A DNA stretch of 64,000 bases from Rhodobacteraceae bacterium HLUCCA08 (GTDB lineage Bacteria; Pseudomonadota; Alphaproteobacteria; Rhodobacterales; Rhodobacteraceae), in the NCBI GenBank assembly GCA_001314655.1, contig LJSF01000001.1, forward strand, positions 1 to 64,000, in the 5' to 3' direction. Shown piece after piece: positions 17,540 to 25,777 of this stretch. Numbering within the stretch: the stretch's first letter is position 1; the number at the start of each line of letters is the position of its first letter. The notes beneath the pieces are model-generated. The model was not told the DNA's origin and did not search any database. It was given only the letters and a program-made list of their open reading frames with translations. Made by a program: the position numbers and the translations under genes.

Positions 17540-18294
17540 GGCGGGTGCTGATCACCGGCGGGGCGGACGGGATCGGGCTGGCCATGGCGCGGGCCTTCGC
17601 GGCCGCGGGCCATGCGATCTGGGTCACGGATGTGAACGACGCGGCGCTGGCGGCCTGCCCCGAGGGCTGGCGCGCCGACCGGGTGGACGTGTCGGATGCC
17701 GACGCCATGGCCGCGCTGTTCGCCCGGATCGACGATACCTGGCGCGGGCTTGACGTGGTCTGCGCCAATGCGGGCATCGCCGGGCCGACCGCGCCGGTCG
17801 AGGATGTGACCTGGGACGCCTGGCGGGCCTGTGTCGACGTGACCCTGGGCGGCGCCTTCCTGACCGCGAAACATGCCGCTGCGATGATGCGGGCGCAGGG
17901 GCGGGGGTCGATTGTCTTTACCTCGTCCACCGCGGGTCAGCACGGCTTTCCCAACCGCGCGCCCTATGCGGCGGCCAAATGGGGCGTGATCGGGCTGATG
18001 AAGACCGTGGCGATGGAGCTGGGCCCCTTCGGCATCCGCGCCAATGCGATCACGCCGGGTGCTGTGGAAGGGCCGCGCATGGACGGGGTCATCGCCCGCG
18101 AGGCCGCGGCCAAGGGCATGTCGCCCGCGGCGGTGCGGGCGGGCTACACGATGGGCACCAGCCTGCGCTGTTTCGTGCGGGCCGAGGACGTGGCGGCACT
18201 GGCGGTATTCCTGGGGTCCGAGGCGGGTGCGCGGATTTCGGGCCAGGTGATCGCCGTCGACGGCCATACCGAGAACTCCGACCCCAAGCCCTGA
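17536..18294 (+). CDS. SDR family oxidoreductase of the carnitine operon
   Basis: A 252-residue classical SDR: ITGGADGIG (6-14), CANAGIAGP near 75-83, and the catalytic Tyr-x3-Lys in APYAAAKWG. An Asp after beta strand 2 (WVTDVNDAA) suggests NAD(H). Its ATG overlaps the stop of the carnitine dehydrogenase gene, so it belongs to the same operon. It could act on a carnitine precursor or side product; there is no direct evidence. Confidence 0.9.
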   Translation: MRRVLITGGADGIGLAMARAFAAAGHAIWVTDVNDAALAACPEGWRADRVDVSDADAMAALFARIDDTWRGLDVVCANAGIAGPTAPVEDVTWDAWRACVDVTLGGAFLTAKHAAAMMRAQGRGSIVFTSSTAGQHGFPNRAPYAAAKWGVIGLMKTVAMELGPFGIRANAITPGAVEGPRMDGVIAREAAAKGMSPAAVRAGYTMGTSLRCFVRAEDVAALAVFLGSEAGARISGQVIAVDGHTENSDPKP

Positions 18295-18297
18295 GGC

Positions 18298-18316
18298 GGT
18301 GGGGTGACACCCCACC
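18298..18316 (+). terminator. Hairpin at the end of the carnitine operon
   Basis: GGTGGGGT (18298-18305) and ACCCCACC (18309-18316) form an 8-bp stem with a 3-nt loop four bases after the SDR stop. There is no T-tract, so termination strength is uncertain. Confidence 0.4.
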
Positions 18317-18384
18317 CGACGGGCCGCTGTCAAGGCGCCGTCCGGGGGGCTGGTCTTGGGTGCGGGAATGGCGCATGAGATGCC

Positions 18385-19299
18385 ATGGCCGCCTGGATCC
18401 CGATCACGCTTCTGGCCGCGACCGCGCAGACGTTGCGGTTCATGCTGCAGAAGCACCTCAAGTCCACGTCGCTGTCCACCACGGGCGCGACGCTGGCGCG
18501 GTTTCTGTATTCCTTCCCGCTGGTGATCGCGCTGGCGCTGGCCTATGGCGCGGTCACGGGCCGTGGATTGCCGGGACCGGCCGGCGCGGCGGGGGCGTTC
18601 CTGTGGCCGGCCCTGCTGGGCGCGGGGGCGCAGATCGTCGGCACGCTGTGCGTCGTGGCGCTGTTCTCGCGCCGGAACTTCGCGGTCGGCACGACGTTCA
18701 TGAAGACCGAGGTGATCCTGTCGGTGCCGGTCGGCTGGCTGTGGCTGGGCGATCGGGTCGGCCCCTGGGCGCTGCTGGCGATCCTGGTCGGGCTTTGGGG
18801 CGTGCTGCTGCTGTCGGATGCCGAGGTGCCGGCGGGCAAGGGCGCCTGGCGGCGGCTGCTGAGCCCGGCGACGGGGCTGGGCCTGCTGTCGGGGCTGGCC
18901 TTTGCGGTTTCGGCGGTGGGCTATCGCGGGGCGACACTGGCGCTGGCGGACGGCGATGCGCTGGCCCGGGCGTTGGTGACGCTGGCGGTGGTGACCACGG
19001 CCCAGGCGCTTGCCCTGACCGCCTGGCTGGCCTGGCGCGACCGGACCCAGATCGGGCGCGTCCTGGCGGCCTGGCGGGTGGCCACGCCGATGGGCATCGC
19101 CTCGCTGGTCGGCTCGGCCTGCTGGTTCACCGCCTTTGCCTTGCAGCAGGTCGCCTATGTCAAGGCGCTGGGCCAGGTCGAGGTGGCGCTGTCGGCGCTG
19201 GCCTCGGTGCTGGTGTTCCGCGAAACGATCACCCGGCGCGAGGGCTGGGGCCTTGTGGTGCTGGTCATCAGCGTCGTGTTGCTGGTGCTGGTCGCCTAG
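18385..19299 (+). CDS. EamA/DMT family transporter
   Basis: A 304-residue inner-membrane protein with about ten hydrophobic helices in two EamA halves. Typical EamA features: a conserved helix 3-4 loop (FMKTEVILSVPVGWLWLGDR) and a repeat of it near the end (LGQVEVALSALASVLVFRET). Members export metabolites or amino acids. It follows the carnitine operon by 90 nt on the same strand, but a hairpin intervenes, so functional linkage is unproven. Confidence 0.88.
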   Translation: MAAWIPITLLAATAQTLRFMLQKHLKSTSLSTTGATLARFLYSFPLVIALALAYGAVTGRGLPGPAGAAGAFLWPALLGAGAQIVGTLCVVALFSRRNFAVGTTFMKTEVILSVPVGWLWLGDRVGPWALLAILVGLWGVLLLSDAEVPAGKGAWRRLLSPATGLGLLSGLAFAVSAVGYRGATLALADGDALARALVTLAVVTTAQALALTAWLAWRDRTQIGRVLAAWRVATPMGIASLVGSACWFTAFALQQVAYVKALGQVEVALSALASVLVFRETITRREGWGLVVLVISVVLLVLVA

Positions 19300-19988
19300 G
19301 CCGGGTCCAGCGGCCGCCGCCCGGCCAGCCGCGTGACCAGATGCGCCTCGTCGTCGTTGCGAAAGAACGGCACGGTTTCGGGCGGGCCGGGACGGCCAAG
19401 GTTGGCGGCGATCTCGGCCAGGACCACCTCGGTGATGAAGGGCAGGTCCAGCGCCCGGGCGCGGTCCAGCGGGACCCAGTGCAGGTGGCGCAGCTCGTCC
19501 TCGGCGCGGGTGAAATCGTCGGGGTCGGTGGCCAGGGCCTCGGCCTCGGCCAGAAAGAAACGCGCATCGAAGCGGCGCGGCCGGCCCGGCGGGGTCACGG
19601 CGCGAAAGATGAAGCACAGGCCCGAGGCGTCGGGGACATGCCCGGTGGCGGCGAAACCGCGCCAGCCGCGGGGGGCATCCGCCCAGGCGCCGGGGCTTCC
19701 CAGGACCTGGCCGGTCTCCTCCCACAATTCGCGGATGGCGGCGGCGGCCAGGGCCTGCGGGGTGGCCCGGCTGTCGTCGGTCAGGCGCGCCCGGCAGGTG
19801 GGACCGGGCGGCGCGGCCAGCGGAATGCCCGCATCGGCGGCATCCACGGCACCGCCGGGAAAGACGTATTTCGAGGGCATGAAGGCCGCGCCGGCGCCAC
19901 GCTGGCCCATCAGAACGGCGGGCCGCGTGCGGCGGTCGCGCAGCAGCACGATGGTCGCGGCATCGCGCAGGGCGGTCTTGTCGGTCAT
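19296..19988 (-). CDS. Nudix hydrolase
   Basis: A 230-residue protein with an N-terminal VLLRDRRTRPAVLMGQRGAG segment, FPGGAVDAAD and, after an insertion of about 35 residues, the Nudix core RELWEETGQVLG. The split Nudix box (long gap between GG and REL) is typical of the NUDT19/CoA- or acyl-CoA-directed branch. It hydrolyses nucleoside diphosphate-X compounds; the exact substrate is unknown. It overlaps the transporter stop convergently by 4 nt. Confidence 0.9.
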   Translation of the reverse strand: MTDKTALRDAATIVLLRDRRTRPAVLMGQRGAGAAFMPSKYVFPGGAVDAADAGIPLAAPPGPTCRARLTDDSRATPQALAAAAIRELWEETGQVLGSPGAWADAPRGWRGFAATGHVPDASGLCFIFRAVTPPGRPRRFDARFFLAEAEALATDPDDFTRAEDELRHLHWVPLDRARALDLPFITEVVLAEIAANLGRPGPPETVPFFRNDDEAHLVTRLAGRRPLDPA

Positions 19989-20009
19989 GGCGCCTCGCGC
20001 GGGGGCGGA

Positions 20010-20414
20010 TCAGTCGGTGTTGCCGAACCCGTGCATCCGGCGGGACCACTGGATTCCGACGACGGCCCCCTTCATTCGCGGCAATAGATACAGGGACAGC
20101 GCCACGCAGCCAACGGTGAAGATCGTGGCCAGGACCAGCGGGTCGGGCCGGAACCGGGTAAAGGCGATATGGATCAGCGGCGCCATCAGGTGGCCGACCA
20201 CAAGGATCGTCAGATAGGCCGGCCCGTCATCGGCGCGGTGATGATGCAGCGCCTCGCCGCAGACCGGGCAATCGTCCTTCACCTTGAGATAGCCGTGAAA
20301 CAACGTGCCCTCGCCGCAATTCGGACAGCGCCGGCGAAATCCGCGCAGCATCGCGCGCTTGGTCGGGCGGTCGTCGATCGGGTCGAGGGCTGCGGTCTGC
20401 GGCGGGGTGGACAT
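20010..20414 (-). CDS. DUF983 membrane protein with zinc-ribbon-like cysteines
   Basis: A 134-residue protein with two CxxC pairs (RRRCPNCGEGTLF and DDCPVCGEALHHHRADD) followed by two transmembrane helices (YLTILVVGHLMAPLIHIAF and LATIFTVGCVALSLYLLP). This is the DUF983 architecture, widespread in alphaproteobacteria and often near cytochrome oxidase or Nudix genes. The function is unknown. The ATG at 20414 gives MSTPPQTAALDP; longer upstream frames are antisense to the EF-hand gene. Confidence 0.88.
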   Translation of the reverse strand: MSTPPQTAALDPIDDRPTKRAMLRGFRRRCPNCGEGTLFHGYLKVKDDCPVCGEALHHHRADDGPAYLTILVVGHLMAPLIHIAFTRFRPDPLVLATIFTVGCVALSLYLLPRMKGAVVGIQWSRRMHGFGNTD

Positions 20415-20550
20415 GACGAAAGGCTCCGGGGGGTGGGATAGGGGCAGACTTGGACGGGACGGCCCCGCCTGAAAAGGGGAGAATACGCGGCCGCGTCGCG
20501 ATGTCGCGCAGAAGTTGCGCAAGTCACGTGGCTGTGATCGCCGCCGCGAC

Positions 20551-20573
20551 GGAACCGGCGCCGCACCGCGTAT
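20551..20573 (+). promoter_or_regulatory. ECF-type -35-like element upstream of the EF-hand gene
   Basis: GGAACC at 20551-20556 with CGTAT at 20569-20573 resembles an extracytoplasmic-function sigma promoter, although the spacing (12 nt) is shorter than usual. An ECF sigma gene lies 0.7 kb downstream, making autoregulation plausible. Confidence 0.3.
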
Positions 20574-20610
20574 CAGCTGCATCAAACCGCACGGACAAAG
20601 GACGATTCCC

Positions 20611-21177
20611 ATGATGAAGACCCCCCTGCTGATCGCCGCGATCGCCGCCGGCCTGGCCGTGACCGCCGCCGAAGCCCGCGGCCCGGGTGCCGCGTTCGGT
20701 GCCGGATTCGGGCCCGGATTCGGGGCCGGTGCCCCGGATTTCGCCCAGCTCGACGCCAATGGCGACGGACAATTGACCGAAGACGAGATCGCATCGTCCC
20801 TGCAGGCCATGGCCGCCGAGCGGTTCGCCGAGGCCGACACCGATGGCAACGGCACCGTCGACGCCGCCGAATTGCTGGCCGCCCAGGACCGGATGCGGGC
20901 CGAGGCGATGATCGCGCGGCTGGATGCCGATGGCGACGGCGTATTGAGCCAGGAGGAAATGACCGCGCGGATCGCGGCGCAATTCGAGGCCAGCCAGGAC
21001 CGCCGGGCACAGATGTTCGCCCGCTTCGATGCCGATGACGATGGCGTGGTCAGCGAACAGGAATACGTCACCGCGCTGTCGTTCCTGCAACGGATGGGCC
21101 CGCGCGACGGCGGCTTCGGGCGCCATGGCGACCAGGGCCGGCAGGCGCCCTTCGGCGGTCCGTGGTCGGACCGTTGA
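20611..21177 (+). CDS. Secreted EF-hand calcium-binding protein
   Basis: A 188-residue protein with a signal peptide (MMKTPLLIAAIAAGLAVTAAEA), a Gly-rich linker and four EF-hand loops: DANGDGQLTEDE, DTDGNGTVDAAE, DADGDGVLSQEE and DADDDGVVSEQE. All four keep acidic residues at positions 1, 3, 5 and 12. The arginine-rich tail follows. It directly precedes an ECF sigma cassette with a periplasmic metal sensor and may be part of it or under its control. ATG 20611 is chosen because it begins the signal peptide. Confidence 0.9.
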   Translation: MMKTPLLIAAIAAGLAVTAAEARGPGAAFGAGFGPGFGAGAPDFAQLDANGDGQLTEDEIASSLQAMAAERFAEADTDGNGTVDAAELLAAQDRMRAEAMIARLDADGDGVLSQEEMTARIAAQFEASQDRRAQMFARFDADDDGVVSEQEYVTALSFLQRMGPRDGGFGRHGDQGRQAPFGGPWSDR

Positions 21178-21188
21178 CCGATCTGCGC

Positions 21189-21212
21189 GGGGCCGGCCAC
21201 GCCGCCGGCCCC
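21189..21212 (+). terminator. GC-rich hairpin after the EF-hand gene
   Basis: Perfect 9-bp stem GGGGCCGGC (21189-21197) / GCCGGCCCC (21204-21212) with a 6-nt loop and no T-tract. It separates the EF-hand gene from the sigma-factor operon. Confidence 0.4.
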
Positions 21213-21254
21213 CGGACTTGTGCACGAGGGATTATGTGGCTAGCTGCCTGAGCG

Positions 21255-21842
21255 ATGGATGGATGCCCCGCCGAACTGGACGGCGCCCCGGACGAGGCGC
21301 TGCTTGCCGCCTTCGCCGGGGGCGAGGCGCGGGCGGCGCGGGTGCTGACCGCGCGGCTGGCGCCCCGCGCCCTGGCCCAGGCCGCGCGGATGTTGGGCAA
21401 TCCGGCCGAGGCCGAGGAGGTCGCGCAGGAAGCGATGCTCAGGCTCTGGCGCCAGGCCCCGGACTGGGATCCGGGCCGGGCGAAGGTCACGACCTGGCTC
21501 TATCGGGTCGTGGCCAACCTGTGCACCGACCGGTTGCGGCGGCGCGGCCGGGTGTCGGCGCTCGATGCGGTGGCGGAGCCCGAGGACGAAGCGCCCTCGG
21601 TTGCGGCCCGGATGCAGGACCGCACGCGCGCCGATGCGCTGCGTGCGGCCCTGGCCGACCTGCCCGAGCGACAGGCCCAGGCGGTGGCGCTGCGGCATCT
21701 GGAAGGGTTGTCCAACCCCGAAATCGGCGCGGTGATGGGCTGCGACCTGCGGGCGGTGGAAAGCCTGGTCGCGCGGGGAAAACGGGGGTTGATCGCGGCG
21801 CTGGCGCCGCGCAAGGCTGAACTGGGGTATGACGATGACTGA
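21255..21842 (+). CDS. ECF-family RNA polymerase sigma factor
   Basis: A 195-residue sigma-70 family protein with region 2 (ARMLGNPAEAEEVAQEAMLRLW, then WLYRVVANLCTDRLRRRGR) and region 4 (ALADLPERQAQAVALRHLEG, SNPEIGAVMGCDLRAVESLVARGKR). It is in one operon with a small membrane protein (8-nt overlap) and a periplasmic sensor-like protein, the same order of parts as the Cnr/Ncc-type sigma, anti-sigma, sensor units. I infer that it responds to an envelope or metal signal. Confidence 0.93.
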   Translation: MDGCPAELDGAPDEALLAAFAGGEARAARVLTARLAPRALAQAARMLGNPAEAEEVAQEAMLRLWRQAPDWDPGRAKVTTWLYRVVANLCTDRLRRRGRVSALDAVAEPEDEAPSVAARMQDRTRADALRAALADLPERQAQAVALRHLEGLSNPEIGAVMGCDLRAVESLVARGKRGLIAALAPRKAELGYDDD

Positions 21843-22191
21843 AACGCCGGACGACAAGATGCTGGAACGGCTGTTCGCCGCGGCCCGTGCCGATGCGCCG
21901 GTCGCCTCGGACGCCTTCCTGGCGCAGGTGATGGCCGATGCCGCGGCGATGGTACCGCCCGCACCGGTGCCCGCGCCGCGCCGGCGCGGTCCGCTGGCGG
22001 GCTTCGTTTCGGCCCTGGCCGGTGGCTGGGCCGGGCTTGGCGGGCTGGCGGCGGCGACGGTGGCCGGCCTCTGGATCGGGATGGCCGCGCCCGACGTCTT
22101 GCACCGGATTGCGCCGGGGTTGTACGGCGATCCGGTTTCGGTTCCGTTCGGTATCGACCAATCGGCCTTCCTGCTGGAGGGCGACACATGA
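21835..22191 (+). CDS. Small membrane protein, probable anti-sigma factor
   Basis: A 118-residue protein with a cytoplasmic N-terminal part (MTETPDDKMLERLFAAARAD), one transmembrane helix (about 62-83) and a short periplasmic tail. The ATG at 21835 has GGGG at 7-nt spacing; one two codons upstream has poor spacing. No zinc anti-sigma motif (HxxxCxxC) is present. Its place between the ECF sigma gene and a periplasmic sensor gene, with overlaps on both sides, supports an anti-sigma role by analogy with CnrY. This is inference. Confidence 0.7.
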   Translation: MTETPDDKMLERLFAAARADAPVASDAFLAQVMADAAAMVPPAPVPAPRRRGPLAGFVSALAGGWAGLGGLAAATVAGLWIGMAAPDVLHRIAPGLYGDPVSVPFGIDQSAFLLEGDT

Positions 22192-22673
22192 CCGGACCGC
22201 CGGCACCCGGGCCGCGTCGGATGCGCCGCTGGCAGCGTTGGCTGCTGGTCGTGTCGCTGGGCGTCAACCTGTTGATCCTGGGCATCGTCGCCGGTGCGGT
22301 CCTGAATCGTGACGGGCCGATGCGGGCGCCGCGGATCGACCTGTCGATCGGGCCCTTTACCCGCGCCCTGCCGGACGAGGCGCGGCGCGCGGTGGTCGAC
22401 CGGATGCGGGCGCAGGGGTTTCTGACCCGGGACGGGCGCGATGCGATGCGCGCCGATGCCGAGGAACTGCTGGCGCTGATCGCTGCCGAAAGCTTTGACC
22501 CGACAGCGGTGGACGCGGTGCTGGAGCGGCAGCGGGGCCGGCTTGCGGGCTTTCAGAACGGCGCGCAGGAGGCCTTTGTCCATGTGCTGTCCGGGATGAG
22601 CCCACAGGACCGGCGCGCTTTCGCAGAGCGGCTGGCGCAGCAGATGCGGCATGGCCCCCATGACCGGGACTGA
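22188..22673 (+). CDS. Periplasmic heavy-metal sensor-like protein (CnrX/ZraP/CpxP superfamily)
   Basis: A 161-residue protein anchored by one N-terminal helix (WLLVVSLGVNLLILGIVAGAV) with a helical periplasmic domain: ALPDEARRAVVDRMRAQG, AMRADAEELLALIAAESFD and MSPQDRRAFAERLAQQM. This helical-hairpin pattern is that of the CnrX/ZraP-type metal-resistance sensors. A His-x-His or Met-rich metal site is not obvious apart from the C-terminal MRHGPHDRD. It overlaps the upstream gene by 4 nt and completes the sigma cassette. Confidence 0.82.
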   Translation: MTGPPAPGPRRMRRWQRWLLVVSLGVNLLILGIVAGAVLNRDGPMRAPRIDLSIGPFTRALPDEARRAVVDRMRAQGFLTRDGRDAMRADAEELLALIAAESFDPTAVDAVLERQRGRLAGFQNGAQEAFVHVLSGMSPQDRRAFAERLAQQMRHGPHDRD

Positions 22674-22684
22674 AGTGCCACCGG

Positions 22685-24100
22685 TCAGGCCGCCGACAGG
22701 CTGATCGTGTCGCGCCCGGCGGTCTTTGCGGCATAAAGCGCCGCGTCGGCCTCGTGCATCATGGTTTCGAGCGTTTCCGAAGGCGGTGTGCCCGGGCCGT
22801 CGCCGGGGCCGGGGCCGGGATCGCCCGGACCGGACAGGCGGATGCCGATCGACAGGGTCACCGCGATCTCGGTCCTGTCATCGGTCAGGCGAAAGGGTTT
22901 TTCGCGGATCGCCGCGACCAGCCGTTCGGCGGCCTGGCGCGCTTCGACACTGTCTGTGTCGGGCATGGCGACGAGGAATTCCTCGCCCCCGATCCGGGCC
23001 AGCAGGTCGACCGGGCGCAGGTTGTCCTGCAACCGGCGCGCAACCTGTCTCAGGACCTCGTCCCCCGCGGCATGACCGTGATCGTCGTTGATCGCCTTGA
23101 AATGGTCGAGGTCCAGCGCCATGACGGCGAATTGCCGCCCCATCTGGCGGGAATGGGCGGCGATCCGTTCCAGGTGCGGCAGGGCATAGCGCCGATTGTA
23201 CAGCCCGGTCAGCGGATCGGTCACCGCCGCTTCCAGACCGCTTTTCAAGGTGGCGCGCAGGGCCGCGGCCTCGCGCTGGCGGCGCAGCAGGGCATGAGCC
23301 CGCAGGCGCAGTTCCTCGGGGGCGGCATTGGCCGGTGCCAGGTCGTCCGCCCCGAGGTCGAGCGCCATGGCCGCCCGTTTCGACCGCCCCTCCGGCACCA
23401 GGACCATCAAGGCCGCGTGGCGCGAATCCGAGCGCGAGCGCAGTTCCGACAGGATCCGGTAGAAATCCAGATCATCGACGCCTTCGGAGCCGTCGATGAC
23501 GAAAAGCGCCGGCGTGACCGGCGCGCTGAGACCGCTCAGGACGTCGCGCGGATGCAACAGCAGGCAATCGCATTTGCCGCCGGGGCACAGGTTCGGCGCG
23601 ATCCGCGGCCCCAGATCCGCGTTCGGGGTGATGACGGCGATCGGCTGCGGCAGGGAAAAGGCCTGTGGCGCTTCGGCAAAGCCGAGGGCATGGCGGGTAT
23701 CCTCGCGCAGCTTGAGTTCCTCGGTCGCATCGCGGGCGCGCAACAGCGATCGGATCCGGGCCTGCAGGATCAGATCGTCGAACGGGCGTTCGAGCACATC
23801 GTCGGCGCCGGCCCGCAAGGCGGCGACCCGGTCATCGGGGGTGCCGAAGCCGCCGGTGGCGATCACCGGCAGGGTGCGCAAGGCGTCGTCGCGGCGCAGG
23901 TCGGCGCACAGCTCCAGGGCCGCCCGGTCCTGGCCGGACATGTCGAGCAGCAGAAGGTCGGGCAGGGACCCGGACAGCATGGCCCGAGCCGCACCGGTAT
24001 CGGCGCAGGTCCGCACCTCATACCCGGCCGAGGCGAGCCGGGCATTCAGCACGATCCTGTTCGTCGAAACCGTATCGACAACGAGTATGGTGCGCGGCAT
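22685..24100 (-). CDS. pleD: PleD-type diguanylate cyclase response regulator
   Basis: A 471-residue REC-REC-GGDEF protein that makes cyclic di-GMP. The first receiver has phosphoacceptor Asp53 (LLLLDMSGQD); the second is degenerate but retains Asp203 (VIDGSEG). The GGDEF domain carries GGEEF at 371-375 and an intact inhibitory I-site RxxD (Arg362, Asp365), so product feedback inhibition is expected. This is the Caulobacter PleD architecture. A Pro/Gly-rich insertion (about 423-440) near the C-terminus is unusual. The start at 24100 gives MPRTILVVDTV. It is divergent from a DUF3572 gene, a common alphaproteobacterial pairing. Confidence 0.94.
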   Translation of the reverse strand: MPRTILVVDTVSTNRIVLNARLASAGYEVRTCADTGAARAMLSGSLPDLLLLDMSGQDRAALELCADLRRDDALRTLPVIATGGFGTPDDRVAALRAGADDVLERPFDDLILQARIRSLLRARDATEELKLREDTRHALGFAEAPQAFSLPQPIAVITPNADLGPRIAPNLCPGGKCDCLLLHPRDVLSGLSAPVTPALFVIDGSEGVDDLDFYRILSELRSRSDSRHAALMVLVPEGRSKRAAMALDLGADDLAPANAAPEELRLRAHALLRRQREAAALRATLKSGLEAAVTDPLTGLYNRRYALPHLERIAAHSRQMGRQFAVMALDLDHFKAINDDHGHAAGDEVLRQVARRLQDNLRPVDLLARIGGEEFLVAMPDTDSVEARQAAERLVAAIREKPFRLTDDRTEIAVTLSIGIRLSGPGDPGPGPGDGPGTPPSETLETMMHEADAALYAAKTAGRDTISLSAA

Positions 24101-24191
24101 TCTTGGTGTTCCTTGCTCGGGTTCCTTTCCCCTGAGGCCAGAGTGGATCGCAATCGTTAACAAACCCTTTCCGGGATACGAATAATTGTCG

Positions 24192-24470
24192 ATGTCGCCT
24201 GAATCCGCCGAAGACGTTGCCGTGCGCGCCCTGGTCTGGCTGGCGGGAAACGACGACCTGTGCCCGGTTTTCCTGGGCTCGACCGGGGCCGCGCCCGAGG
24301 ATTTGCGGGCCCAGGCCGGCGATCCGGCCTTTCTGGCCTCGGTTCTCGATTTCGTGACCATGGACGATGCCTGGGTGATCGCTTTCTGCGATGCGCAAGG
24401 ATTGCCCTACGACGCCCCGTTGCGGGCCCGTCAGGCGCTACCGGGGGCCGAGCAGGTTCACTGGACCTGA
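24192..24470 (+). CDS. DUF3572 family protein
   Basis: A 92-residue acidic soluble protein beginning MSPESAEDVAVRALVWLAGN and containing the DUF3572 core (GAAPEDLRAQAGDPAFLASV, then LDFVTMDDAWVIAF). Function unknown; the family is found next to pleD in many alphaproteobacteria. The ATG at 24192 is preferred over an in-frame TTG two codons upstream. It ends convergently on the SRPBCC gene with a 13-nt overlap. Confidence 0.85.
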   Translation: MSPESAEDVAVRALVWLAGNDDLCPVFLGSTGAAPEDLRAQAGDPAFLASVLDFVTMDDAWVIAFCDAQGLPYDAPLRARQALPGAEQVHWT

Positions 24471-25006
24471 GCCAGGCGGCCCTCGGCCCAGTCGCGGATC
24501 GCCTCCAGTTCGGCCGGCGTCATCAGCGGCATCGGCTTGCGTCTGCGCCCGAACAGGCCACGGCCGGGATCGGGCTGGCGGGTCAGCAGGTGCAGCCGGC
24601 TGCCCAGGTCGATCCGGTCCAGGGTGATGCGCATTTCCCAGACCGGCGGCGTGGGTCCGAAAGCGCGGCGAAAGGCGCGGTCGGGGTCGGGCGGTTCGCC
24701 GTCATAATAGGACGGCAGGCGTTCGGCGGGGTCGAGATTGGTCATCCCGGTCGGGCGCAATTGCGAATGCAGCAGGCGCGGCGGGTTCACCGCCATCACG
24801 GTTTCCTCGATCAGCAGGTCAAGATCGCCGGCGATCCGGCGCCAGAGCAGGACATGGCCCGGCGCGCCGGGCGTGCCGCGCAGGGTGTCGACCGCCAGAA
24901 GACCGGGGCGGGATGCCCTGGCGGCCTCGACAGTGAAGGCGGCGAACACCCGGTCCGGGGGTGCGGCGATGTCGATCTGATGCTCTGTCGATACAGTGGC
25001 TTGCAT
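24458..25006 (-). CDS. SRPBCC domain protein
   Basis: A 182-residue protein with the start of a polyketide-cyclase/AHSA1-like SRPBCC domain (STEHQIDIAAPPDRVFAAFT) and later PVWEMRITLDRIDLGSRLHL. SRPBCC domains bind hydrophobic ligands in a helix-grip pocket. The C-terminus (LMTPAELEAIRDWAEGRLAQ) is the family's long helix, interrupted before it by a basic loop (GRGLFGRRRKP). The role is unknown. Confidence 0.75.
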   Translation of the reverse strand: MQATVSTEHQIDIAAPPDRVFAAFTVEAARASRPGLLAVDTLRGTPGAPGHVLLWRRIAGDLDLLIEETVMAVNPPRLLHSQLRPTGMTNLDPAERLPSYYDGEPPDPDRAFRRAFGPTPPVWEMRITLDRIDLGSRLHLLTRQPDPGRGLFGRRRKPMPLMTPAELEAIRDWAEGRLAQVQ

Positions 25007-25069
25007 GGCGCGACAATGCGTGGCCCGGGGGCGGTTGACAACCGCTCCCGCACACGCGCTGCTGCGGGA

Positions 25070-25768
25070 ATGATCAAGGCAGTTGTTTTCGACAAGGACG
25101 GCACGCTGTTCGATTTCCAGCGCAGTTTCGGCCCCTGGGCCGGGGCGATGCTGCGCCAGGAGGCCCAGGGCGACCCGGCGCGGCTGGCGGCCCTGGCCGA
25201 GGTGCTGCGCTTTGACCTGGAGGCCGAACGGTTCCGGCCCGGCAGCATCGTCGTCTCCGCCACGGTGGACGAGATCGCGGCGGCGATGATCCCGCATCTG
25301 CCGGTGCCGGACCGGGCCGCGCTGATCGCCCGGCTCGATGCCGGGTCGGGGGCCGCGCCGCAGGTGCCGGCGGTGCCGCTTGCGCCGTTCCTCGACGGGC
25401 TCGGGCGCCGGGGGCTGCGGCTGGGACTGGCCACCAATGACGGCGAGGCGCCGGCCCGCGAACACCTGGCCCAGGCCGGGATCGAGACCGTGTTCGAGTT
25501 CATCGCCGGCTATGACAGCGGCCATGGCGCCAAGCCGGGGCCGGGGCAGTTGCTGGCCTTTGCCGCGCAGACCGGGCTGTCGCCGGGCGATTGCGTCATG
25601 GTCGGCGACAGCACCCATGACCTGCACGCCGCCCGCGCCGCCGGGATGCGGGCCGTGGCGGTCGCCAGCGACCTGGCCGACCGCGATGCCCTGGCCGCCC
25701 TGGCGGATGTGGTGCTGGACGATCTGGCGGCGCTGCCGGACTGGCTGGACGGGCCGGGCCGGGGATAG
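25070..25768 (+). CDS. HAD-superfamily hydrolase, phosphoglycolate phosphatase-like
   Basis: A 232-residue phosphatase. HAD motif I is FDKDGTLFDF (7-16), motif II lies in GLATNDGEAPA, the motif III lysine in HGAKPGPGQ and motif IV is VMVGDSTHDLHAARAAGM. The helical cap and length match the Gph/YrfG group. The first Asp of motif I is the nucleophile. The substrate is uncertain. Nine bases separate it from the following acyltransferase gene, so the two are likely cotranscribed. Confidence 0.9.
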   Translation: MIKAVVFDKDGTLFDFQRSFGPWAGAMLRQEAQGDPARLAALAEVLRFDLEAERFRPGSIVVSATVDEIAAAMIPHLPVPDRAALIARLDAGSGAAPQVPAVPLAPFLDGLGRRGLRLGLATNDGEAPAREHLAQAGIETVFEFIAGYDSGHGAKPGPGQLLAFAAQTGLSPGDCVMVGDSTHDLHAARAAGMRAVAVASDLADRDALAALADVVLDDLAALPDWLDGPGRG

Positions 25769-25777
25769 GCGCGGGCG

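Noticed and set aside
17242-20049. Open frame of about 930 codons on the minus strand opposite the carnitine operon and transporter
   Set aside because: It is antisense to well-supported genes, is Arg/Pro/Gly-rich without domains and reflects the GC-rich codon bias of the real genes.
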